Below, one piece after another: positions 57,318 to 64,000 of a stretch of DNA of 64,000 bases. The DNA is from a bacterium (lineage in GTDB: Bacteria > Myxococcota_A > UBA9160 > SZUA-336). Below the pieces are notes generated by a model. The model searched no databases. It had not been told where the DNA came from and saw only the letters and a list, made by a program, of their open reading frames with translations. Position 1 is the stretch's first letter, and every line of letters begins with the position of its first letter. The position numbers were made by a program, and so were the translations under genes. The stretch is taken from assembly GCA_024226335.1 (NCBI GenBank), contig JAAELY010000238.1, forward strand, positions 1 through 64,000, read 5' to 3'.

Positions 57318-58289
57318 ATGTCGACTTCCCCGGAAACACCCGCTGCAACACATGCCGTCACGATGAGGGAATTGCTCGAGGCGGGTGTCCATTTTGGACA
57401 CCAGACCCGCCGCTGGCATCCCGCCATGAAGCCGTTCCTTTACGGGGAACGCAACGGCATTCACATCATCAACCTGCAGCTGACACTGCCGCGCTTCCGC
57501 GAAGCACTCGACTACGTGCGCGATACCGTCGCGTCTGGTGGCAAGGTGCTGTTCGTTGCGACGAAGCGTCAGGCGCAAGACATCATTGCCGAGAAAGCTC
57601 GCACCTGCGGTATGCCATTCGTCCACCGACGTTGGCTAGGCGGCATGCTGACCAATTTTCGCACGATTCGAAAAGGAATCGATCGCTACAAGGAATTGAA
57701 CGCGCTGCTCGCCGACGAGGAAAACTCGGCGGGTCTGAGCAAGAAGGCGCGCTCTCGACTCGCCCGTGAGCAGCTCAAGCTGCACAAGGCCTTCGAGGGC
57801 ATCGCGGATATGGAGCGCCTGCCTGATGCCATCTTCATCATCGACGTGAAGCGCGAGGCGATCGCGTTACAGGAGGCGCTGCGACTGCAGATTCCCGTAA
57901 TGGCCATCGTCGATTCGAATTGCGACCCGCTCGGCGTCGACATGACGATTCCCGGAAACGACGACGCGCTGCGTGCGATCTCGCTGTACTGCGAGAAGGT
58001 CGCAGAGGCCTGCAATGAGGGCGCGGAGGCGTTCAACCAGCGCGTGCTCGAAGAAGACAAGGCCACCGCGGTTCAGGAAGAGGAAGAGGCTCCGAAGGCG
58101 GGCAAGCGCGTGGTCGAGATTACGCAGCCGGCACGGCGCCCCGCGCGCATGGAACGCATGGCGGAAGAGCGCAAGAAGGAGGAAGAGGCTGCAGTCGCCC
58201 CTGAGGCGGCCCAGCCCGAAGGTGAGGCCGCCGCAGTGGGCGCGGCACCCACGGAGCCCGAAGCAGAGCCCGAAGCGAGCGCAGACTGA
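57318..58289 (+). CDS. rpsB: Small ribosomal subunit protein uS2 with long acidic C-terminal extension
   Basis: The first ~250 residues are canonical S2: LLEAGVHFGHQTRRWHPAMKPFLYG, VHRRWLGGMLTNFRTI, PDAIFIIDVKREAIALQEA and GNDDALRAI. A further ~70 residues rich in Ala, Glu and Pro follow (EEEEAPKAGKR, EPEAEPEAS), making it 323 residues against about 240-255 usually. The ATG at 57318 has GGAGAA 8 nt upstream; the open frame upstream is not conserved. It begins the translation/isoprenoid/site-2-protease operon. Confidence 0.96.
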   Translation: MSTSPETPAATHAVTMRELLEAGVHFGHQTRRWHPAMKPFLYGERNGIHIINLQLTLPRFREALDYVRDTVASGGKVLFVATKRQAQDIIAEKARTCGMPFVHRRWLGGMLTNFRTIRKGIDRYKELNALLADEENSAGLSKKARSRLAREQLKLHKAFEGIADMERLPDAIFIIDVKREAIALQEALRLQIPVMAIVDSNCDPLGVDMTIPGNDDALRAISLYCEKVAEACNEGAEAFNQRVLEEDKATAVQEEEEAPKAGKRVVEITQPARRPARMERMAEERKKEEEAAVAPEAAQPEGEAAAVGAAPTEPEAEPEASAD

Positions 58290-58325
58290 TCCACGTTTGG
58301 CGCACGGGAACAGGAGACAAGAGCA

Positions 58326-59180
58326 GTGGCGGAGATAACGGCAGGACTGGTCAAGGAACTGCGCGAAAAAACGGGCGCGGGCATGATGGATTGCAAGAGA
58401 GTGCTCGTCGAAGCCGAGGGTGACCTCAAGAAGGCCGGCGCTCTATTGCGCGAGCGCGGTATTGCCAAGGCGGGCAAACGGGCCGGGCGCGCGACGTCAG
58501 AAGGTCGCGTGATTGCCAGGGTGAGTTCGGACGGCAAGGTCGGTGCACTCGTCGAGCTGAATTGCGAGACGGATTTCGTGGCGAAGACCGATGACTTCGA
58601 AAAGCTCGGCGAGGATCTCGTGCAGCGAGTTCTGGCCGACGCCCCCACCGATAACGATGCCCTGTCGGCGTTGCCTGGCGACGCCGGAACGATCGGCGAC
58701 CAGATGGTCGCTGCGATCGCAAAAATAGGTGAGAACATCCAGATGCGACGCTTTACACGTCTCGAAGCGGAGGCTGGCGCCGTTTCTGCGTACATCCACG
58801 CGGGCGGAAAGATCGGAACTCTCGTGTCCGTATCTGCGGACGATGCCAAAGCGGCTCCGGTCGCGGCACTGGCGCATAACGTGTGTATGCACGTCGCCGC
58901 AATTGCGCCTTCGGGCCTTTCGCGGGACAGCCTTTCTAAAGAATTCGTCGATCGAGAGCGCGAGGTCTTGACCAAGCAGGCTGAAGCGGAAGGAAAACCG
59001 GCCAATATCATCGAAAAGATGATCGATGGTCGTCTCAACAAGTTCTTCAAGGAGGTCGTCCTCCTGGAACAGCCACTGGTCATGGATGCGGACAAAACCG
59101 TGGGTGCTGCGGCCAAGGAAGCCGGAGCCACGGTGGACGCCTTCGAACGCTTCCAGTTGGGGGAAGAGATCGAGGAATGA
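58326..59180 (+). CDS. tsf: Translation elongation factor Ts
   Basis: This 284-residue protein has a UBA-like N-terminus ([20 protein letters not shown]) and the core with [15 protein letters not shown]. It is the nucleotide exchange factor for EF-Tu. It starts with GTG, with AGGAGA about 10 nt upstream. Its stop overlaps the pyrH start (ATGA). Confidence 0.97.
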   Translation: MAEITAGLVKELREKTGAGMMDCKRVLVEAEGDLKKAGALLRERGIAKAGKRAGRATSEGRVIARVSSDGKVGALVELNCETDFVAKTDDFEKLGEDLVQRVLADAPTDNDALSALPGDAGTIGDQMVAAIAKIGENIQMRRFTRLEAEAGAVSAYIHAGGKIGTLVSVSADDAKAAPVAALAHNVCMHVAAIAPSGLSRDSLSKEFVDREREVLTKQAEAEGKPANIIEKMIDGRLNKFFKEVVLLEQPLVMDADKTVGAAAKEAGATVDAFERFQLGEEIEE

Positions 59181-59890
59181 AGCCCGTCTACAAGCGCGTT
59201 TTACTGAAGATATCGGGGCAGAGTCTCGCAGGCGACGAGAGCTTTGGTATCAGCACAAACGCCATCATGCAGACCGCCCAGGAGATCTACGAGGTCAGCC
59301 AGCTCGGCGTCGAAATCGGCGTGGTCTGCGGCGGCGGCAACATCATCCGAGGGGTCACGGCTTCGGCCGAAGGCCTGAACCGCACGGCGGCCGATTACAT
59401 GGGCATGCTGGCGGGCGTGATGAACGCACTTGCCCTTCAGGATGCGCTCGAGAAGTGCGGCGTTCCCACTCGGGTAATGTCGGCGATCGAAATCAAGCAG
59501 GTGGCCGAGCCGCATATTCGGCGCAAGGCCATCCGGCACATCGAAAAGGGCCGCGTGGTGATCTTCGCGGCGGGGACCGGCAATCCGTTTTTTACCACCG
59601 ATACCGGAGCCGCCCTGCGAGCCATGGAGATCGGGGCGGAAGTTCTTTTGAAGGGAACACGGGTCGACGGCATCTATGACTCGGACCCCGAGAAATTTCC
59701 CGACGCGGTGTTCTATTCGACGGTCACGTATCGGGACTTCATCGAACGCAACCTCGGCGTCATGGACAGCACCGCGATTACTCTGTGCCAGGAGCACAAG
59801 ATGCCGATCGTGGTGTTCAACATGAGCGTCCCTGGAAATATCCTCAAGGTGGTCGGCGGCAACGATCTGGGCACCTCGGTGAGGGCGTGA
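59177..59890 (+). CDS. pyrH: Uridylate kinase
   Basis: This 237-residue hexameric UMP kinase has [33 protein letters not shown] and TVTYRDFI. It phosphorylates UMP with ATP. Position between tsf and frr is the common bacterial order. Confidence 0.97.
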   Translation: MKPVYKRVLLKISGQSLAGDESFGISTNAIMQTAQEIYEVSQLGVEIGVVCGGGNIIRGVTASAEGLNRTAADYMGMLAGVMNALALQDALEKCGVPTRVMSAIEIKQVAEPHIRRKAIRHIEKGRVVIFAAGTGNPFFTTDTGAALRAMEIGAEVLLKGTRVDGIYDSDPEKFPDAVFYSTVTYRDFIERNLGVMDSTAITLCQEHKMPIVVFNMSVPGNILKVVGGNDLGTSVRA

Positions 59891-59906
59891 TCAAGGAGAA
59901 GGGAAG

Positions 59907-60476
59907 ATGGCAGAAGAGGATCTAGAACTCGTCGACGCCGAAGCACGAGAAGGCATGCAGAAGAGCCTGGACGGACTTCATCACGAACTCAGCAAGGTTC
60001 GGACAGGCCGTGCAAATCCCATTCTGCTCGAAGGTCTGCAAGTCGAGTACTACGGTGCTTCGACGCCGATCAAGCAACTGGCCACGATCTCCGCGCCAGA
60101 GCCCCGTCTACTGACGATCCAGCCCTTTGATACGACTGCGATCAACGAGATCGAACGCTCGATCCTGAAAGCGGATATCGGCCTGACTCCCTCGAACGAC
60201 GGCAAGATCGTTCGCGTGCCGATTCCCGAGCTGACCGAAGAGCGCCGCAAAGACATGGTGAAGCAGCTCAAGAAGATCGGTGAAGAACACAAGGTCGGTG
60301 TGCGCAGCGCCCGGCGAGATGCGATCGCCATGCTCAAGGATCTCCAGAAAGACAAGACGATCAGCGAAGACGACGCCAAGAAGGCGCAGAAAAAGACCCA
60401 GGCGATGACGGACGAGTTCGTCGCGGAGATCGACAAGGCGATGGAGATCAAAGAGGAAGAGATCCTCCAGATCTGA
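59907..60476 (+). CDS. frr: Ribosome recycling factor
   Basis: This 189-residue protein has GLHHELSKVRTGRANPILLEG, the RLLTIQPFDTTAINEIERSI hinge region and EERRKDMVKQLKKIGEEHKV. It splits post-termination ribosomes with EF-G. A strong AAGGAGAAGGGA precedes the ATG. Confidence 0.97.
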   Translation: MAEEDLELVDAEAREGMQKSLDGLHHELSKVRTGRANPILLEGLQVEYYGASTPIKQLATISAPEPRLLTIQPFDTTAINEIERSILKADIGLTPSNDGKIVRVPIPELTEERRKDMVKQLKKIGEEHKVGVRSARRDAIAMLKDLQKDKTISEDDAKKAQKKTQAMTDEFVAEIDKAMEIKEEEILQI

Positions 60477-60481
60477 CCCCC

Positions 60482-61222
60482 ATGCAGGCGATCGATCCCG
60501 ACAAGATTCCCGGCCATATCGCACTCATTCTGGATGGCAACGGGCGCTGGGCGCAGAGTCGCGGTCTTCCCCGCGAAGCAGGGCACAGACGCGGCCCCGA
60601 AGTGGTCAAGGAAACCGTGCGATCAGCGCGCGATCTCGGCGTGAAGATGTTGACCATGTTCGCGTTCTCGACCGAAAACTGGAATCGGCCGCCCGGCGAA
60701 GTCGAGGCGATCATGACGGTCTTCGATCACTACCTGAAAGACGATCCCGAAGAGTTGATGAAAAACGGTATTCGCGTACAGGCCATTGGCCGGCGCGAGA
60801 TGCTCGCTCCGCAGATTCAGGACGCAATTGCGAAGCTCGAAGACCAGACCGAAAAAAACGAGCAGATGCGACTCACCTTCGCGCTTTCCTATAGCGGCCG
60901 AACCGAACTGGTCGACGCCGCCCGGAAGATTGCTCGCAAGGTGAAGACTGGAAGCCTCGATCCCGAGGCGATCGACGAAAAGTGCATCGAACAGCACTTG
61001 TATGCGCCAGATCTCGCCCCTCCCGATCTATTGATTCGCACCGGTGGGGAATATCGGATTTCGAACTTCTTGTTATGGGAACTCGCGTACACCGAACTCT
61101 ACGTCACCGAAACCCTCTGGCCCGATTTCAAGAAGGATGACCTCGAGGAGGCGATCTGCGCGTATCAACAACGCGAACGCCGCTTCGGTCGCACGGGCGA
61201 GCAGATCCGGACCCAAGAGTGA
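60482..61222 (+). CDS. uppS: Undecaprenyl diphosphate synthase (cis-prenyltransferase)
   Basis: This 246-residue enzyme has HIALILDGNGRWAQSRGLPR with the catalytic Asp, TMFAFSTENWNRP, and DLLIRTGGEYRISNFLLWE. It makes the C55 lipid carrier for cell-wall and surface glycans. It begins 5 bp after frr and overlaps dxr by GTGA; the cdsA gene that often separates the two is absent here. Confidence 0.96.
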   Translation: MQAIDPDKIPGHIALILDGNGRWAQSRGLPREAGHRRGPEVVKETVRSARDLGVKMLTMFAFSTENWNRPPGEVEAIMTVFDHYLKDDPEELMKNGIRVQAIGRREMLAPQIQDAIAKLEDQTEKNEQMRLTFALSYSGRTELVDAARKIARKVKTGSLDPEAIDEKCIEQHLYAPDLAPPDLLIRTGGEYRISNFLLWELAYTELYVTETLWPDFKKDDLEEAICAYQQRERRFGRTGEQIRTQE

Positions 61223-62379
61223 CGCGTCTTTCGATCCTCGGATCTACGGGCTCCATCGGAACCCAGACCCTGCAAGTCGTCGATCAGTTTCCCGACAGGC
61301 TTCAGGTCGTGGCGCTATCGGCGGGTCGCAACGTCGACCTGTTGATTCAGCAGATCAAGCAGTACCGTCCGTCGTGTGTTGCCGTGGGATTGCCCGATGA
61401 TGCCGCACGGGTTCGGACCGCGCTGGCCGACGAACGGATCCGGGTCCACTGTGGCGCCGAAGGCCTGCTCGAAGTCGCGACCGAACCCTCCGATCTGGTA
61501 ATCGGCGCACTCGTGGGAAGCGTCGGGCTCGAACCGATCGTCGCGGCCTTGCGCGCGGGTACGGACGTGGCCCTTGCCAACAAAGAGGTCCTCGTCTCCG
61601 CGGGCCGGTTGGTCATGGAGGAGGCCCGTCGCCACGGAGCGCGTTTGCGTCCACTCGATTCTGAGCACGTGGCGATTCATCAGTGCATCGCCGGCCACCC
61701 GGAGCAGGCGGTGAGCAAGATCTGGCTGACGGCTTCCGGAGGGCCGTTTCGCTGTGCGGATCTCTCCGAGATGGAAGCCGCAACCCCCGAACGAGCCCTC
61801 GCGCATCCCAATTGGGATATGGGACCCAAGATCTCGATCGATTCGGCCACACTGATGAACAAGGGTTTCGAGCTGATCGAAGCTCGCTGGCTGTTTGATC
61901 TTCCGCCCGAACGCATCGGGGTGTTGGTTCACCCGGAGAGCGTCATCCACTCATTGGTCGAATACTGCGATGGGAGCTGGCTCGCGCAGCTCGGCGTCCC
62001 CGATATGCGGATCCCAATCGCCTACACTCTGGGCATGCCCGATCGCCTGCCGCTTGCGAATCTGTCGCCATTGGACCTCGTGTCGATCGGCAGCCTGAAC
62101 TTCGAAGCGCCCGACGCGGAGCGTTTTCCCGCTCTGCGCCTCGCGACGCAAGTGCTCGAAGACGGCGGCACCGCGCCAGCGGTGCTCAACGCGGCCAATG
62201 AGGTCGCAGTGGAAGCCTTCCTGGCCGGGCGGATTTCGTTCACGGCGATCGCGCAGATTGCCGAAAAGGTACTGGCAGTCGAGGCCGTGCGTCCTGGTCT
62301 CGACCTCGAAGAAATTCGCGACAGTGATCGTCAATCACGGCAGCGCGCACGCGAAATGGTCGAGGAGTGGAGCGCATGA
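61219..62379 (+). CDS. dxr: 1-deoxy-D-xylulose-5-phosphate reductoisomerase
   Basis: This 386-residue MEP-pathway enzyme has the NADPH loop ILGSTGSIGTQTL, NKEVLVSAGRL, metal/substrate region PLDSEHVAIHQCI, ASGGPFR and SIDSATLMNKGFELIEA. It supplies isoprenoid precursors, matching the adjacent uppS. It starts with GTG. Its stop overlaps the ATG of the site-2 protease. Confidence 0.97.
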   Translation: MTRLSILGSTGSIGTQTLQVVDQFPDRLQVVALSAGRNVDLLIQQIKQYRPSCVAVGLPDDAARVRTALADERIRVHCGAEGLLEVATEPSDLVIGALVGSVGLEPIVAALRAGTDVALANKEVLVSAGRLVMEEARRHGARLRPLDSEHVAIHQCIAGHPEQAVSKIWLTASGGPFRCADLSEMEAATPERALAHPNWDMGPKISIDSATLMNKGFELIEARWLFDLPPERIGVLVHPESVIHSLVEYCDGSWLAQLGVPDMRIPIAYTLGMPDRLPLANLSPLDLVSIGSLNFEAPDAERFPALRLATQVLEDGGTAPAVLNAANEVAVEAFLAGRISFTAIAQIAEKVLAVEAVRPGLDLEEIRDSDRQSRQRAREMVEEWSA

Positions 62380-64000
62380 GCCTGGCCGGATTCTCCGACG
62401 TCGTATTGCCCTTCATTCTCTTGCTGGGCGTTCTCATCTTCATTCACGAACTCGGGCACTTCCTGGTCGCGAAGTACTTCAATGTGAAGTGCGAACGCTT
62501 CTCTCTCGGTTTCGGCCCGTCGCTTCTGGCGCGCACCGTCGGTGAGACGGAGTACGTGATCGGCGTGCTGCCCCTCGGTGGCTACGTGAAGATGCTCGGG
62601 GAAATTCCGGGCGAAGAACTGGCCGAAGAGGAGCGAGATCGGGCGTTCAATCTCAAGCCGGTCCACCAGCGCATGGCGATTTCGGTGGCCGGTCCGGCGA
62701 TGAACATCGTCCTGCCCATCGTATTGATCGCGGGAATGCTGATGGCCGGAGTTCCCACTCTGACTTCGCTGGTTGGCGCGGTCGCACCGGATTCGGCTGC
62801 GGAACGCGCGGGTCTGCAGGGAGGCGACCGGATCGTTGCGATCGACGGCGAAGCGATCTGGCGCTGGAGCGACCTGATCACGCATCTTCGCGAGACTGCG
62901 AGTCCCACCGTTCTGCTCGAGATCGAGCGCGATTCCCAGCGCACGAACGTTTCCGTAACTCGTGAAACGCTAGACGACGGCCGTTTCGGCCCGATTGGCG
63001 CCGAGCCCAGCCCGCCCTCCGCGGTATTTGCCGTTTCGGGCCCGCAAAGCGCTGCGGCGCGAGCCGGGATGCTCACTGGAGACGTGATCCGCTCGGTCGA
63101 TGGTACGGCGGTAGCGAATCGCTACGACGTGGAAAGGTTATTCCAGACGGCCTCCGGAGAACTCGAGCTCGAGGTGGAACGCACGCGTGGCGACGCCCGT
63201 GAAACCCTGATCGTGACGATTCCCGACGCGGGCTCCCGAACGAGTGAAAGTCTCGGACTCCAGCCGGTCGACTTTGCCGTCAACTTCGTGGATCCGGCAA
63301 GTCCGGCCAGCGAGGCCGGCATCGAGCCGGGCGATATCTTCCTGAGAGCGAATTCCAAACCGATCCAGTCCTGGAACCAACTGGTCGTCGCGATCCGTGG
63401 AAGCGAAGGCGATCCCATCGAGATGACGCTGCTTCGCGCTGGCCTCGAAGTAGACCTGAAGGTTTCGCCGATCAGGCGCGCGGTTCAGGTCGGCGAAGAA
63501 ATGGAGACCCACTTCGCGATCGGCATCGGCGGAGGTACTCCGCGCAACGGGGGCGAGATGCTCGACGACGTGGTCAGCAATCCCTTCGTCGCACTCTGGC
63601 GCGCGGTGCAGCGCACCGTCGAGATCTTCAACATGATTCTGGGCGGTGTCTTCCAGCTGTTTACCGGCAAGGTCGGCTTGAACAATCTGGCTGGACCCAT
63701 CGGCATCGGAGAAATCGCCGCAGACTCTTTCCAGACCTCGTGGTTGCAGTTTCTGTCGTTCATGGCCGTGATCAGTGTGAATCTGGCCATCTTGAATCTG
63801 CTGCCGATCCCGATTCTCGACGGAGGGCAGATCCTGCTGGCCGCCGCCGAGGGCATCAAGGGAAGCCCGCTACCGAATCGCGCCCGGGAGATCGCCCAGA
63901 CGGTCGGACTCTCCCTGATTCTGGCCCTGATGGGGCTGGCCTTCTGGAATGATCTGGCGCGCAAATGGGCCGGGATCGTCGACTTTCTGAAAGGTCTCGT
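62376..64000 (+). CDS. rseP: RseP-like site-2 protease with three PDZ domains (3' end outside window)
   Basis: An ATG overlapping the dxr stop opens a frame that runs to the window edge without a stop (541 codons). TM1 carries the zinc motif IHELGHF (His24, Glu25, His28), and a later helix carries NLLPIPILDGGQ with Asp482. Between them are three PDZ-like units, at about 125-195 (ERAGLQGGDRIVAIDG), 210-285 (ARAGMLTGDVIRSVDG) and 290-365 (SEAGIEPGDIFLRANS). Escherichia coli RseP has two PDZ domains and 450 residues. It cuts TM anchors such as anti-sigma factors after a first periplasmic cleavage. Confidence 0.93.
   Translation, partial: MSLAGFSDVVLPFILLLGVLIFIHELGHFLVAKYFNVKCERFSLGFGPSLLARTVGETEYVIGVLPLGGYVKMLGEIPGEELAEEERDRAFNLKPVHQRMAISVAGPAMNIVLPIVLIAGMLMAGVPTLTSLVGAVAPDSAAERAGLQGGDRIVAIDGEAIWRWSDLITHLRETASPTVLLEIERDSQRTNVSVTRETLDDGRFGPIGAEPSPPSAVFAVSGPQSAAARAGMLTGDVIRSVDGTAVANRYDVERLFQTASGELELEVERTRGDARETLIVTIPDAGSRTSESLGLQPVDFAVNFVDPASPASEAGIEPGDIFLRANSKPIQSWNQLVVAIRGSEGDPIEMTLLRAGLEVDLKVSPIRRAVQVGEEMETHFAIGIGGGTPRNGGEMLDDVVSNPFVALWRAVQRTVEIFNMILGGVFQLFTGKVGLNNLAGPIGIGEIAADSFQTSWLQFLSFMAVISVNLAILNLLPIPILDGGQILLAAAEGIKGSPLPNRAREIAQTVGLSLILALMGLAFWNDLARKWAGIVDFLKGL

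Overview
The window is GC-rich, densely coded DNA from the chromosome of a Gram-negative bacterium. Gram-negative features include an RND efflux pump, outer-membrane-type lipoproteins, a PEP-CTERM protein, and Tat and TRAP systems. Several gene orders (tig-clpP-clpX-lon; M23 peptidase-secA-argJ; rpsB-tsf-pyrH-frr-uppS-dxr-rseP) together with F420/LLM oxidoreductases, HDOD and HD-GYP proteins and a PEP-CTERM protein fit a deltaproteobacterial-grade lineage such as Myxococcota or Binatia-like relatives. That placement is inference; no rRNA is present. Start codons include many GTG/TTG, and many neighbouring genes overlap by ATGA or GTGA. No intergenic gap exceeds 300 bases. No insertion sequence, CRISPR array, phage or integrase was seen.

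Layout. 1-4.1 kb: a Baeyer-Villiger-type flavin monooxygenase (truncated by the window edge) divergent from a TetR regulator, then an operon of two paralogous ferritin-like diiron proteins. One keeps every metal ligand and the other has lost all of them; the operon is preceded by three exact-length 34-bp tandem repeats that each look like a promoter. 4.2-10 kb: a PEP-CTERM surface protein, a secreted trypsin-like protease split by a -1 frameshift at a U7 run, a HAMP-only membrane protein and an OmpR/EnvZ-like two-component pair. 10-16.5 kb: a SnoaL-like/SDR pair and a TetR-controlled RND efflux operon. 16.5-24.3 kb: a TRAP transporter with convergent halves, an M3 oligoendopeptidase, a small membrane-anchored barrel protein and an HDOD-histidine kinase-receiver hybrid.

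24.3-30.2 kb: the protein quality-control block tig-clpP-clpX-lon, followed by tRNA-Val. 30.3-39.7 kb: a CgeB-like glycosyltransferase, an aldo/keto reductase, an LLM flavin/F420 oxidoreductase divergent from an APH-like kinase, a three-gene sugar operon (Gfo/Idh/MocA, SDR, mutarotase), a coupled HD-GYP/HDOD pair, and tRNA-Asp. 39.9-42.4 kb: an ArsR regulator, a YeiH-type transporter and two rhodaneses, probably a sulfane-sulfur or sulfite response unit. 42.5-47.8 kb: a flippase-like membrane protein, a hexapeptide acyltransferase fused to an acyl carrier domain, an unknown lipoprotein and an asparagine synthetase-like amidotransferase, probably building or decorating a surface lipid or glycan.

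47.8-64 kb: housekeeping genes rarA, recN, an FHA protein, an M23 peptidase, secA (apparently with a non-canonical start), argJ, a histidine phosphatase, then rpsB-tsf-pyrH-frr-uppS-dxr and an rseP-like site-2 protease with three PDZ domains that runs off the right edge.

The strongest leads for something undescribed are the active/dead diiron pair with its repeated promoter, the acyltransferase-ACP fusion and its neighbours, and the U7 frameshift in the secreted protease.
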